Assembly: GCF_900099965.1 (NCBI RefSeq)
Contig: NZ_FNDJ01000012.1
Coordinates: 186,001-250,000 of the forward strand
Length of the DNA stretch: 64,000 bases
Direction of reading: 5' to 3'
Source of the DNA: Nonomuraea jiangxiensis
Lineage (GTDB): Bacteria; Actinomycetota; Actinomycetes; Streptosporangiales; Streptosporangiaceae
Shown here: one piece after another, positions 7,335 to 15,753 of the stretch
Position numbering within the stretch: position 1 is the first letter of the stretch
Layout of the letters: every line of letters begins with the position of its first letter
Position numbers and translations under genes: made by a program
Notes under the pieces: model-generated
What the model was told of the DNA's origin: nothing
Database searches by the model: none
What the model saw: the letters and a program-made list of their open reading frames with translations, nothing else

Positions 7335-8849
7335 TTACATTGTAGATTTCGTGGTGACCGGCGGCGCGGCGGCGGCCTCCGTACGCAGCGGGACCTCCCG
7401 GACGAACCAGGCCGCGGCGAAGGCGAGCACGGCCAGCACCGCGGACCCGGCCAGCACCATGTGCAGCCCCGCGCTGACGGCCTCCCGGACGGCGGCGCGT
7501 ACGGGGGCGGCCAGCGCGGACATCAGCTCGGGAGTGAGCCCGCCGCCGCCCATCAGCCGCTCGGCCGCCGCGGCGCCGAGGCTGCCGGACAGGCCCGCCT
7601 CCATCCGGCTGCTGTAGAGCGCCCCGAGCAGGGCGATGCCCAGCGACCCGCCGATGGTGCGCACCAGCGTGACCGTCCCGCTGGCCGCCCCCATGTCGCG
7701 CGGGCCGGCGCTGTTCAGGGTGAGCAGCAAGGTGCTCTGCATCAGCAGCCCGGTCCCCACCCCGGCGACCACCGTGAGCGCGGAGGAGAGCCCCGTACCC
7801 GTGCCCGTGTCCAGCAGGGTGAGCAGCAGCACGCCCGGCACAAGCACGGCCCCGCCCAGGATCGGGTAGACGCGGTAGCGGCCGTTGCGGCTGATCAGGC
7901 GGCCGGTCACGAGCTGCGCGGCGAGCATGCCGAACAGCAGCGGCAGCAGCAACATCCCGCCGGCGGTGGGCGAGGCGCCCTGGACGAACTGCATGTACTG
8001 CGGCAGGTACGCCGTCACCGCCATCATCACGGCCCCCGCCAGGAAGCTGAGCACCTGGGCCAGCGTGAAGTTGCGGTCGCGGAACAGCCCCGGCGGGATG
8101 ATCGGCTCCGCGGCCCGCCGCTCCACCCGGACGAACCAGGCCAGGGCGCCCACCGCGACCGCGCCCAGGCCCAGGATCTGCGGCGAGGTCCACGCGTACG
8201 TGACGCCGCCCCAGCTCGCCAGCAGCGTCAGCGCCAGGATGCCGCAGGTCAGCAGCGCCGCCCCCGGCACGTCGATCCTGGCTCTGATCCGCTCCCCCGT
8301 GAGCCGGACGCCGAGGCCCACGACGACCAGGGCCACGGCGCCCACCGGCACGTTCACGTAGAAGGTCCAGCGCCAGCTCAGGTGGTCGGTGAGCAGGCCG
8401 CCGAGCAGCGGGCCGCCGATGAAGGCGACCGGCATCATGGCCCCGACCATCGACTGCACCCGGCCGCTCTCGCGTGGCGGCACCAGCACGCCGATGATCG
8501 ACAGGGGGCCCACCATCAGCCCGCCCGCGCCGATCCCCTGTATCGCGCGGAAGGTGATGAGCTGGCCGATGTCCTGTGCCAGCCCGGCCAGCATGGACCC
8601 GGCCAGGAAGATCACGATGGCGGTCATGAACGTGCCCTTGCGGCCGTACAGGTCGCCCAGCTTGCCCCAGATCGGGGTGGTGGCCGCGCTGGCCAGCAGG
8701 TACGCGGTCACCACCCACGACAGGAGCTCCAGCCCGCCCAGCTCGCCGGTGATCGTGGGCAGCGCGGTGCCCACGATCAGGCCGTCCAGCATGGCCAGGA
8801 ACATGCCGAGCATCAGCCCGAACACGCCGAAGTAGAGCGAGCGTGTCAC
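7335..8849 (-). CDS. MFS drug exporter, DHA2 (14-TM) family
   Basis: About 504 residues with 14 predicted membrane segments. Motif D1 (LDGLIVGTALPTI, about 21-33), motif A (GKLGDLYGRK, 62-71) and the antiporter motif C (GPLLGGLLTDHLSWRW) are present, so this is a proton-coupled EmrB/QacA-like exporter. I chose the GTG four bases after the stop of the FMN-reductase gene; a longer form starting at 8897 would overlap that gene. It is co-transcribed with the FMN reductase and divergent from a TetR gene whose operator array sits in front of the pair, so it is probably induced by a small toxic compound. Confidence 0.88.
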   Translation of the reverse strand: MTRSLYFGVFGLMLGMFLAMLDGLIVGTALPTITGELGGLELLSWVVTAYLLASAATTPIWGKLGDLYGRKGTFMTAIVIFLAGSMLAGLAQDIGQLITFRAIQGIGAGGLMVGPLSIIGVLVPPRESGRVQSMVGAMMPVAFIGGPLLGGLLTDHLSWRWTFYVNVPVGAVALVVVGLGVRLTGERIRARIDVPGAALLTCGILALTLLASWGGVTYAWTSPQILGLGAVAVGALAWFVRVERRAAEPIIPPGLFRDRNFTLAQVLSFLAGAVMMAVTAYLPQYMQFVQGASPTAGGMLLLPLLFGMLAAQLVTGRLISRNGRYRVYPILGGAVLVPGVLLLTLLDTGTGTGLSSALTVVAGVGTGLLMQSTLLLTLNSAGPRDMGAASGTVTLVRTIGGSLGIALLGALYSSRMEAGLSGSLGAAAAERLMGGGGLTPELMSALAAPVRAAVREAVSAGLHMVLAGSAVLAVLAFAAAWFVREVPLRTEAAAAPPVTTKSTM

Positions 8850-8853
8850 GGGG

Positions 8854-9444
8854 TCACATCCCGTACGGGCGGGCCGCCCTGGCCTCGCGCAGGGCACGCC
8901 CCCACCACGCGAGCTGGTCGAGCATCGCCTTGGCGGCCGCGTCGCCGCCCGGGTTCGGGGTGGTGCCGTCCGGCCCGAGCTGGGCCCACGGCGCCTGCAG
9001 CCCCACGGCGTCGCGCATGGTGACGGCGTGCAGCTCCGCCAGCACCAGCCGCAGCTGCTCCACGGCCCGCAGTCCGGCCGAGAAGCCGCCGTAGGCGACG
9101 AATCCCACCGGCTTGGCCTGCCATTCGCGATTGTGCCAGTCGATGGCGTTCTTCAGCGCCGCGGGGAAGCTGCGGTTGTACTCCGGAGTGACGATCACGA
9201 ACGCGTCCGCCGCCGCCATCCGGGGCGAGACGGCCGCCAGCAACCCCGCGGCCTCGTCCGAGGCGGGCGGCCGCCCCAGCTCCGGGAACACGGTGGGCAG
9301 CGGGGTCTCGACCAGGTCGATGACGTCGGCGGTCATGTCGGGGCGCCGGTCGAGGTGGTCGCGGATCCAGCTCGCCACGACGGGGCCGAATCGCCCTTCC
9401 CTGGTGCTGCCGAGCAGGACGGCGACGTGCAGTGGGGTGTCCAT
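8854..9444 (-). CDS. NADPH-dependent FMN reductase / quinone reductase-like flavoprotein
   Basis: 196 residues with a flavodoxin-like fold. The FMN phosphate loop is LGSTREGRFG (residues 11-20), and the second family motif is TPEYNRSFPAALKNAID (about 83-99). Members reduce quinones, azo dyes or other electrophiles with NAD(P)H. The ATG at 9444 has GGAGA six bases upstream, and the first part of the longer frame (from 9465) lies in the operator region. It is first gene of a two-gene unit with the exporter. Detoxification by reduction plus efflux, controlled by the divergent TetR, is the simplest reading. Confidence 0.88.
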   Translation of the reverse strand: MDTPLHVAVLLGSTREGRFGPVVASWIRDHLDRRPDMTADVIDLVETPLPTVFPELGRPPASDEAAGLLAAVSPRMAAADAFVIVTPEYNRSFPAALKNAIDWHNREWQAKPVGFVAYGGFSAGLRAVEQLRLVLAELHAVTMRDAVGLQAPWAQLGPDGTTPNPGGDAAAKAMLDQLAWWGRALREARAARPYGM

Positions 9445-9456
9445 GGAATCTCCTGA

Positions 9457-9530
9457 TGTGTACAACGTATTAGTGCGGATACAACGTACACACCGATGTG
9501 TACGTTGTCTACCGCTGATACGTTGTACGC
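9457..9530. promoter_or_regulatory. four-half-site TetR operator between exporter unit and tetR
   Basis: Four copies of one half-site are regularly spaced: GTACAACGTAT (9460-9470), ATACAACGTAC (9479-9489), the inverted GTACGTTGT (9499-9507) and inverted ATACGTTGTAC (9518-9528). Starts are 19, 20 and 19 bp apart, about two helical turns. The inner pair forms a perfect palindrome, ACAACGTACACA (9481-9492), ccga, then its complement (9497-9508); the outer pair is its mirror. This is best explained as a cooperative operator for the adjacent TetR controlling both directions. Confidence 0.75.
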
Positions 9531-9558
9531 GACACCGTGCCGGAAGGGAGGCGGTCCG

Positions 9559-10284
9559 ATGGCCGCACAGAAGGACGAGCCCTCGCTCTGGGAGCGCCTC
9601 GAGCGCCCCGCGCCCGCGCCCCGCCAGACCCTGTCACCGGAGCGGATCGCCACCGCGGCGGTGGGCGTCGCCGACGCCGAGGGGATCGAGGCCATCACCA
9701 TGCGGCGCCTGGCCACCGAGCTGGGGGTCGCCCCCATGGCCGCCTACCGTTACGTGTCCGGCAAGGACGACCTGCTGCAGCTCATGGTCGACCACGTCTA
9801 CACCGAGCTGGAGCCGCCCGAGGAGGGCACCGGGTGGCGCGAGGCGCTGCGGCTGATCGCCCTGCGGACGCGCGAGCTGATGCTGCGCCACCTGTGGCTC
9901 GCCCAGCTCCCGCCGAGCGCGGTGCTGGCGCTGACGCCGAACCGCACGGCGACCACCGAACGCTGCCTGCGCGCCCTGGACGGCCTCGGCCTCGATCCCG
10001 ACACGATGATGACGATGGTCACCACGCTCCACTCCTACACGCTCGGCGCCACCGGCGCCGAGATCGCGATGCGCCAGGTCATGGTCGGCCACGGCTGGAC
10101 CAGCGAGCAGGAGGTCTACAAGAGCATGGCCCGGCAGCTCCGCCACCTGCTCGACACCGGCCGCTACCCGGTGTTCAAGCGGTACATCTACGAGGGCAGA
10201 TGCAAGAACGATCCTGACTGGCAGTTCGAGACCGGGCTCCAGTACGTTCTGGACGGGATCGCCGCCCGGGTCGCCGTGCCGTAG
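9559..10284 (+). CDS. TetR/AcrR family transcriptional regulator
   Basis: 241 residues starting at ATG with GGGAGG seven bases upstream. The TetR helix-turn-helix is at about 45-68 (MRRLATELGVAPMAAYRYVSGKDDLL); the C-terminal domain is of the type found in TetR regulators of drug exporters (TetR_C-like, with LRLIALRTRELMLRHLW). It is divergent from the FMN reductase/exporter unit, with a symmetric operator array between them, so autorepression and ligand-induced release of the exporter operon are likely. The ligand is unknown. Confidence 0.88.
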   Translation: MAAQKDEPSLWERLERPAPAPRQTLSPERIATAAVGVADAEGIEAITMRRLATELGVAPMAAYRYVSGKDDLLQLMVDHVYTELEPPEEGTGWREALRLIALRTRELMLRHLWLAQLPPSAVLALTPNRTATTERCLRALDGLGLDPDTMMTMVTTLHSYTLGATGAEIAMRQVMVGHGWTSEQEVYKSMARQLRHLLDTGRYPVFKRYIYEGRCKNDPDWQFETGLQYVLDGIAARVAVP

Positions 10285-10378
10285 ATTCCGGCGGACGTGT
10301 CGATCCGCCGCGGTGCCGTTCGACGCGGTGACGGGACCGGCCGGTGGCGGCCGGACGCAGGAGAAGGAGACGACCTCG

Positions 10379-10813
10379 ATGAAGTTCATGATCGTGGGCA
10401 AGGCCAACGCGGAGACCGAGGCCGGGATGCTGCCTCCCCAGGAACTGGTCGATGACATGTACGCCTACAACGAGTCGCTGGCCAAGGCCGGCGTGCTGCT
10501 GGCGGCCGAGGGCCTCTACCCGAGCTCGGAGGGCGCGCAGATCGCCTACAGCGGTGGCAGGGCGAGCGTGATCGACGGGCCGTTCACCGAGGCCAAGGAG
10601 CTCATCGCCGGGTTCTGGCTGATCCAGGTGAAGTCCAGGGAAGAGGCCATTGAGTGGGCCATGCGGGTGCCGGTGCCGCCGGGGCACGACGGGATCGGGC
10701 TGGACGTGTGGCGGGTGTTCGACCCGGCTGACGTACCGGACGACTCGCTGCCGCAGGAGACCCGCGAGCGTGAGGAGGCGCTGCGGGAGCGCCTGCGCGC
10801 CGACGACCACTGA
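10379..10813 (+). CDS. YCII/DGPF family protein
   Basis: 144 residues. The family marker is IDGPFTEAKELIAGFWLIQVKSREEAIEWAMR, containing the DGPF motif at about 63-66, with a ferredoxin-like alpha/beta fold. The ATG at 10379 has GAGAAGGAGA upstream. It lies 111 bp before an ECF sigma factor of the ECF42 group. DGPF proteins are regularly encoded next to ECF42 factors (established association); no anti-sigma factor is seen, and the DGPF protein is thought to belong to the same response rather than to act as a classical anti-sigma factor. Confidence 0.85.
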   Translation: MKFMIVGKANAETEAGMLPPQELVDDMYAYNESLAKAGVLLAAEGLYPSSEGAQIAYSGGRASVIDGPFTEAKELIAGFWLIQVKSREEAIEWAMRVPVPPGHDGIGLDVWRVFDPADVPDDSLPQETREREEALRERLRADDH

Positions 10814-10924
10814 CCGGCCCACGCCGATCCCGTCCGGCCTGAGCGGTGACCTCCACTGCCCCGCGGGGGTCCCGGCCGGGACGCGAGTTGCGAGCCCGGG
10901 GTGCGGGCTGGTGTCATAGGCCCG

Positions 10925-12166
10925 ATGACGGCTTCCGACACCCACCACACCATTGAGGCGGTCTGGCGGATCGAGGCCGCCAGGCTCATCGCCGGGCTGG
11001 CCGGGCTCGTCCGCGACGTCGGGCTGGCCGAGGAACTGGCGCAGGACGCGCTGGTCGCCGCGCTGGAGCAGTGGCCCGAGTCCGGCGTGCCGCGCAACCC
11101 CGGCGCCTGGCTGATGACCGTGGCCAAGCGCCGCGCCATCGACCTGATCCGCCGCAACGAGCGCCTCCAGCGCAACCTGGCCGAACTCGGCCACCGGCTC
11201 GACACGGCCGGCGGCGACGAGCCGCCCGAGGTCGACGAGATCGAGGACGACCTGTTGCGGCTGGTGTTCACGGCCTGTCATCCGGCGTTGTCCGTGGAGG
11301 CGCGGGTGGCGCTGACGCTGCGCGTGCTCGGCGGCCTGACGACCGAGGAGATCGCGCGGGCGTTCCTGGTCTCGGAGTCCACCGTGGCCCAGCGCATCGT
11401 CCGCGCCAAGCGCACGCTGGCCGACAAGCGCGTCCCGTTCGAGGTGCCGCAGGGCGCCGAGCTGGCAGGGCGGCTGTCCTCCGTGCTGGAGGTCATCTAC
11501 CTGATCTTCAACGAGGGCTACTCGGCGACCGCCGGGGACGACTGGATGCGCCCCGCCCTGTGCGAGGACGCCCTGCGGCTGGGGCGGGTGCTGGCGGGCC
11601 TGATGCCGAAGGAGCCGGAGGTCCACGGCCTGGTCGCGCTCATGGAGATCCAGGCGTCCCGATCGGCCGCCCGGGTGGGTCCCGGGGGCGAGCCGATCCT
11701 GCTCCTGGAGCAGAACCGGGCGCGCTGGGACCGGCTGCTCATCCATCGCGGCCTGGCCGCCCTCGACCGGGCGGAGTCCGTCGCCGCCTCGCCCGGCCCG
11801 TACACCCTTCAGGCCGCCATAGCCGCCTGCCACGCCCGGGCCCTCACCGCGCAGGACACCGACTGGGTCCGCATCGCCGCCCTGTACGAGGCGCTGGCCA
11901 AGCTTTCCCGCTCCCCCATCGTCGAGCTCAACCGGGCCGTCGCGCTCGCCATGGCCTACGGGCCGGAGGTGGGCCTGGGCCTGCTCGACCAGATCGTGGA
12001 CGAGCCGTCGCTCAAGGACTACCATCTGCTGCCGAGCGTGCGGGGCGACCTGCTGTTCAAGCTGGGCCGGACCCGGGAGGCACGCGCCGAGTTCGAGCGG
12101 GCGGCCACGCTGACCCGCAACGCCCGCGAACGCGCCCTCCTGGAGGACCGCGCCGCCGCCTGCTGA
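10925..12166 (+). CDS. ECF42-type RNA polymerase sigma factor with TPR-like C-terminal extension
   Basis: 413 residues, roughly twice the length of a minimal ECF factor. Region 2 is at the N-terminus (AEELAQDALVAALEQWP ... NPGAWLMTVAKRRAIDLIRR). Region 4 is LTLRVLGGLTTEEIARAFLVSESTVAQRIVRAKR (about 125-160). The rest is the helical DUF6596/TPR-like extension, including the ECF42 signature GGEPILLLEQNRARWDR and LNRAVALAMAYGPEVGL. By family knowledge this extension is needed for activity. The ATG at 10925 was preferred over an upstream one at 10901 because region 2 starts soon after it. It sits just downstream of its usual DGPF partner. Confidence 0.9.
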   Translation: MTASDTHHTIEAVWRIEAARLIAGLAGLVRDVGLAEELAQDALVAALEQWPESGVPRNPGAWLMTVAKRRAIDLIRRNERLQRNLAELGHRLDTAGGDEPPEVDEIEDDLLRLVFTACHPALSVEARVALTLRVLGGLTTEEIARAFLVSESTVAQRIVRAKRTLADKRVPFEVPQGAELAGRLSSVLEVIYLIFNEGYSATAGDDWMRPALCEDALRLGRVLAGLMPKEPEVHGLVALMEIQASRSAARVGPGGEPILLLEQNRARWDRLLIHRGLAALDRAESVAASPGPYTLQAAIAACHARALTAQDTDWVRIAALYEALAKLSRSPIVELNRAVALAMAYGPEVGLGLLDQIVDEPSLKDYHLLPSVRGDLLFKLGRTREARAEFERAATLTRNARERALLEDRAAAC

Positions 12167-12246
12167 CCCGCCCGGCCCACCCCGGCGAGATTCCCGGATC
12201 GGCTCACCCCGGCCCGGCCGGCGGGTTTGCGGACCGGCGTGCCCCG

Positions 12247-12271
12247 GTCCGGTGTCTCCAGATCACCGGAC
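12247..12271. terminator. hairpin between convergent sigma-factor and AraC genes
   Basis: GTCCGGTG (12247-12254) and CACCGGAC (12264-12271) form a perfect 8-bp stem with a nine-base loop in the gap between the two convergent genes. It could end transcription from both sides. No U-tract. Confidence 0.5.
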
Positions 12272-12297
12272 GGGCGGCTCCGGGCGGGAGGGGACGG

Positions 12298-13086
12298 TCA
12301 GCACGCTTCCAGGGCCGGGAGGCGGCCGGCGAAGAACGCTCCGGGAGACACCCCCATCATGGCGCGGAACTCGGCGTTCATGTGCGACTGGTCGTAGTAG
12401 CCGGCCGCCGCGGCGAGCCCCGCCCATCGCGCGGTCCTGGCCCGGCCGGCGGCCAGCACCCTGCGGACCCGCGCGATGCGCTCGAAGCGCTTGGGCGACA
12501 GCCCGATCCAGGCGGTGAACAGGTCACGCAGGTGCCGCTCGCTGACGCCCAGCCGCCGGGCCACCCCGGCCACGGACTCCCGGCGCGACCCGGCACGACC
12601 GGCCAGCGCTTCGGCGGCGGTGCGGATCAGCTCGCTGCGGGCCAGCTCGGCGCTGCCGCGGGCACGCAGGCGGGCCGACAGCGTCGCCTCGACCCGTTCG
12701 AGGAGATCCCGCGGATCGACGCCCGTCCCGGCCGGGGCGTGCCACGGGCCGCCGTCCACGTCATCGAGGGGGATCACCCGATCCACCAGCTCGCTCACCG
12801 CGACCCCGAGCAGCAACCTCGCGACCCCCGGGCGGAGCCGGATCCGGAGGCAGAGCGGGAAGTCCTTGCCCGCGTGGTAGGTGGCACGCGTACGCGGCCC
12901 GACGATCAGCAGCTCGGCGCGGCGGGCGGAGGACGTACGGAGGACCAGCGCGGTGTCGCCGTCGGGGACGTGCACGAGCGGCTCCCCGCCGATGTACCCG
13001 CCGGGGTGCCCGCCGCCGGAGGTCAGGGCGGTGACGCCGCCGGCCCACCATCGCGGGGGCAGGGCCAGGCGGGATTCGGTGCTCAC
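12298..13086 (-). CDS. AraC/XylS family transcriptional regulator
   Basis: About 262 residues: an N-terminal sensing domain (AraC_N/DUF6597-like, with YIGGEPLVHVPDGDTALVLRTS) and a C-terminal double helix-turn-helix (VAGVARRLGVSERHLRDLFTAWIGLSPKRFERIARVRRVL and LAAAAGYYDQSHMNAEFRAMMGVSPGAFF). GTG at 13086 is chosen because the reading frame upstream runs antisense through the NmrA gene; a GTG three codons earlier is equally possible. It is divergent from the NmrA-like gene, the usual arrangement in which the regulator controls that gene. The effector is unknown. Confidence 0.82.
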   Translation of the reverse strand: MSTESRLALPPRWWAGGVTALTSGGGHPGGYIGGEPLVHVPDGDTALVLRTSSARRAELLIVGPRTRATYHAGKDFPLCLRIRLRPGVARLLLGVAVSELVDRVIPLDDVDGGPWHAPAGTGVDPRDLLERVEATLSARLRARGSAELARSELIRTAAEALAGRAGSRRESVAGVARRLGVSERHLRDLFTAWIGLSPKRFERIARVRRVLAAGRARTARWAGLAAAAGYYDQSHMNAEFRAMMGVSPGAFFAGRLPALEAC

Positions 13087-13186
13087 GGGCCTCACGCTAT
13101 CCGGCGCCGCGCGGCTTCGGCGAGCGGGCCCGGCCGTGCCGAAACTTCCTATAGGCGCTGGTGGCGGCGCTGGCAGGGTGGCAGGC

Positions 13187-14038
13187 ATGATCCTTGTTAC
13201 CGGTGCGACAGGCACCGTCGGCAGTGAGGTGGCCCGGTTGCTGGCGGCCGGGGGCGAGCGCGTACGGGCGATGACCCGGAACCCGGGGAAGGCACCGGCG
13301 ATGGCCGGTGTCGAGCTGGTGCGGGGCGACTTCGACGACCCCGGATCCCTGGCGGTGGCGGCGGCCGGGGCGAAGGCGCTCTTCCTGCTCGACGCCCCCG
13401 GCCCGTGGATGGTCCGCCACGACCTGGCCATGCTGGCGGCCGCGCGGGCGGCGGGCGTGCGTAAGGTGGTGAAGCTCTCGGCCATCGGCACCGGCGAGCG
13501 GGACGGCGCCGGGCCCGGGGACTGGCATCTCCCGGGAGAGCGGGCGCTGCGGTCGGGCGACATGCGGTGGACGATCCTGCGGCCGTCCAGTTTCGCCTCC
13601 AACGCCCTGCGCTGGGCCGCGCCCGTCCGCTCCGGGTCCCCGATCCCCAACACGACGGGGAACGGCACGCAGGGGGTGGTCGACCCGCGCGACGTGGCCG
13701 AGGTCGCGGCGCGGGCGCTGACGTCGGACGAGCACGCGGGCGACGTGCTCACCCTCACGGGACCGGAGTTGCTGAGCGTCCCGGGCCAGGTCGAACGGCT
13801 GGGCACGGTGCTCGGACGGGTCCTGGACACGGTGGACGTGCCGCTGGAGTCCTACCGTGAGAGCCTGCTCGCCGGCGGCGTGGACCCGGTCTTCGCCGAG
13901 GTGGCCGTCAGCGGCTCCCGCCTGGTCGCGGCCGGCGGCAACGCCCGGCTGACCACGGACGTGGCACGGGTTCTGGGCCGCCCGCCCCGCTCGTTCACCA
14001 CCTGGGCGGAGGACCACCGCGCCGCGTTCACCGGCTGA
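13187..14038 (+). CDS. NmrA-like NAD(P)H-binding SDR protein
   Basis: 283 residues of the atypical short-chain dehydrogenase (NmrA/YtfG quinone oxidoreductase-like) type. The Rossmann motif ILVTGATGTVGSEV (2-15) is at the N-terminus, and KVVKLSAIGTG and WTILRPSSFASN (about 125-135) follow the family pattern. These proteins act as NADPH-dependent reductases or redox sensors. Start at ATG 13187. It is divergent from the AraC regulator; the 100-bp gap contains a CCTATAGG palindrome (13148-13155) that may be the promoter core or an operator. Confidence 0.82.
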   Translation: MILVTGATGTVGSEVARLLAAGGERVRAMTRNPGKAPAMAGVELVRGDFDDPGSLAVAAAGAKALFLLDAPGPWMVRHDLAMLAAARAAGVRKVVKLSAIGTGERDGAGPGDWHLPGERALRSGDMRWTILRPSSFASNALRWAAPVRSGSPIPNTTGNGTQGVVDPRDVAEVAARALTSDEHAGDVLTLTGPELLSVPGQVERLGTVLGRVLDTVDVPLESYRESLLAGGVDPVFAEVAVSGSRLVAAGGNARLTTDVARVLGRPPRSFTTWAEDHRAAFTG

Positions 14039-14145
14039 CCGGGCACCCCGCGCAGCCCCCGTTGTGACTGGCCGGGTGACCGGGAGGCAGAGGGGGCTGT
14101 GCGGGTGACATGCCCTTGATGCGACACAAAAGATGTCTCTTGTGG

Positions 14146-14159
14146 TGGGAGCGCTCCCA
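14146..14159. promoter_or_regulatory. CebR/CelR operator 1
   Basis: Perfect 14-bp palindrome TGGGAGCGCTCCCA, identical to the established CebR (Streptomyces) and CelR (Thermobifida) binding site. It lies about 200 bp upstream of cebE. Confidence 0.92.
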
Positions 14160-14221
14160 ATCAGGTCTTTGCGAGCTTTATCAGCAAAAATCCCCTTCTG
14201 ACGGGCCTAAACGCCCCCTTG

Positions 14222-14232
14222 GTAACGGTTAC
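14222..14232. promoter_or_regulatory. GTAAC-g-GTTAC palindrome, possible second regulator site
   Basis: An 11-bp palindrome GTAACGGTTAC lies between the two CebR operators. Its sequence is unrelated to the CebR box, but it has the look of a site for a different LacI-type regulator, and may add a catabolite or second-sugar input. No regulator is assigned. Confidence 0.35.
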
Positions 14233-14275
14233 GTTTCGGCGCATTGACGCGCTGAGCCGCTAAGTGCACCCTTTG

Positions 14276-14289
14276 TGGGAGCGCTCCCA
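14276..14289. promoter_or_regulatory. CebR/CelR operator 2
   Basis: Second perfect copy of TGGGAGCGCTCCCA, 70 bp before the cebE start codon, in the likely 5' leader or over the promoter. Release by cellobiose or cello-oligosaccharides is the known mechanism for this site type. Confidence 0.93.
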
Positions 14290-14358
14290 AGACTCCCACC
14301 GCGGCGGGGCGCATGCCGCGGTGCATCTCCCCAACATTCACCCGAGAAGGGGTCCACC

Positions 14359-15696
14359 ATGATGATCAGCAGGCGTCGCGGCGGTCTTGCCGCGGCCTCG
14401 GCCCTGGCCGCGGCGGCGCTGACCGTCGCGTCCTGTGGCTCCGGCAGCACCCCGGAGTCCAGCGCTCCCGCCTCCTCGGCGGCGGCCGAGCCCGTCACGA
14501 TCCGCGTGCAGACCTTCGGCGGCGGCACCAACTTCGGCTACAAGAACGCCATCGAGAAGTGGAACGCCGAGCACAAGGACATCCAGATCAAGGAAGAGCA
14601 CCTCACCGACCAGTTCGAGCAGCAGTACTGGCCGCAGATGATCCAGTGGTTGCAGGCCGGCAACGGCGCGGGTGACGTGGTCGGCATCGACGAGGGCGGC
14701 ATGGGCCTGGCCAAGGCGCATCCCGAATGGTGGGCCGATCTGAAGGAGTACGGCCTGGAGTCCCGCAAGGCGGACTTCCCCGCCTGGAAGTGGGAGAACG
14801 GTGTCACCGCCGACGGCAAGCTGTTCGGCCTGGGCACCGACATCGGCGGCATGAGCATCTGCTACCGCAAGGACCTGTTCGAGAAGGCCGGCCTGCCGGG
14901 CGACCGCGACAAGGTCAGCGCCCTCTGGCCGACCTGGGACGAGTTCATGAACGTCGGCAAGACGTTCCAGTCGAAGGTGAAGGACAGCAAGTTCGCCGAC
15001 GGCACGAACACCCTCTACCAGGTGGTCCTCTACCAGGAGGCGGCCAAGAACGGCAACGTCACCTACTTCGACAAGGACAACAACCTCATCGTCGACAAGA
15101 ACCCGGCGGTGAAGGCGGGCTTCGACTTCGCCACGAAGATGAGCCAGCAGGGCCTGACCGCCAAGCTGCGCAACTTCACCGACGAGTGGGCGGCGGGCAC
15201 CCAGAAGGGCGCGTTCGCCACGCTCGGCTGCCCGTCCTGGATGCTCGGCGTGGTCAGCGGCAACGCGGGCGACGCCGGCGCGGGCAAGTGGGACGTGGCC
15301 GCGGTGCCCGGCGGCGGCGGCAACTGGGGCGGCTCCTGGCTGGCCGTGCCCAAGCAGTCCAAGCACCCGAAGGAAGCCGCGATGGTCGCCGACTACCTGA
15401 CCAGCGCGCAGACCGAGGCGAGCATCTTCACCGACTTCGGCAACATGCCGAGCAACACCAAGTCGCAGGCGGACCCCGCCGTGCAGGGCGCCAAGAACGA
15501 GTTCTTCAACGACGCCCCCATCGGTGAGATCTTCGCCAAGTCCGCGTCGAGCCTGCAGCCGGTCTTCCTGGGCGTGAAGCACGCCCAGGTCAAGAATGCC
15601 ATCGAGTCGGTCATCCAGGGCATGGACGACGGCTCTGTTCCCTACGACAAGGCCTGGCAGCAACTGGTCGACGACGCGGTGAAGGCCGCGGGCTGA
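14359..15696 (+). CDS. cebE: cellobiose/cello-oligosaccharide ABC transporter substrate-binding lipoprotein
   Basis: 445 residues. A lipoprotein signal peptide ends in VASC, with lipidated Cys26, followed by a Ser/Ala/Pro linker and a family-1 extracellular solute-binding domain (TIRVQTFGGGTNFGYKNAIEKWNAEH onward; C-terminal SNTKSQADPAVQGAKNEFFNDAPIGEIFAKSA). It binds the sugar outside the membrane and hands it to CebFG. GAGAAGGGG precedes the ATG; a second ATG follows immediately. It is first gene of cebEFG-bglC-cebR, downstream of two CebR operators. No ATPase is encoded here; such importers usually share MsiK, encoded elsewhere (family knowledge). Specificity for cellobiose is inferred from the operators and the beta-glucosidase. 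Confidence 0.9.
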   Translation: MMISRRRGGLAAASALAAAALTVASCGSGSTPESSAPASSAAAEPVTIRVQTFGGGTNFGYKNAIEKWNAEHKDIQIKEEHLTDQFEQQYWPQMIQWLQAGNGAGDVVGIDEGGMGLAKAHPEWWADLKEYGLESRKADFPAWKWENGVTADGKLFGLGTDIGGMSICYRKDLFEKAGLPGDRDKVSALWPTWDEFMNVGKTFQSKVKDSKFADGTNTLYQVVLYQEAAKNGNVTYFDKDNNLIVDKNPAVKAGFDFATKMSQQGLTAKLRNFTDEWAAGTQKGAFATLGCPSWMLGVVSGNAGDAGAGKWDVAAVPGGGGNWGGSWLAVPKQSKHPKEAAMVADYLTSAQTEASIFTDFGNMPSNTKSQADPAVQGAKNEFFNDAPIGEIFAKSASSLQPVFLGVKHAQVKNAIESVIQGMDDGSVPYDKAWQQLVDDAVKAAG

Positions 15697-15753
15697 TCTC
15701 CCTGCCCGGCCCGCGCCCAGCGGGCCGGGCTTGCCGCCGCCGAAAGGTCTGCT

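Larger units (their letters stand above)
14039..14358. promoter_or_regulatory. intergenic control region of the cellobiose operon
   Basis: This gap of about 320 bp before cebE is more AT-rich in its middle than its surroundings (around AGCTTTATCAGCAAAAATC near 14173-14191). It contains two perfect CebR-type operators and one extra palindrome, listed separately. The two operators are 130 bp apart, which would allow looping, or separate repression at two promoters. The ribosome site GAGAAGGGG lies just before the cebE ATG. Confidence 0.7.
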
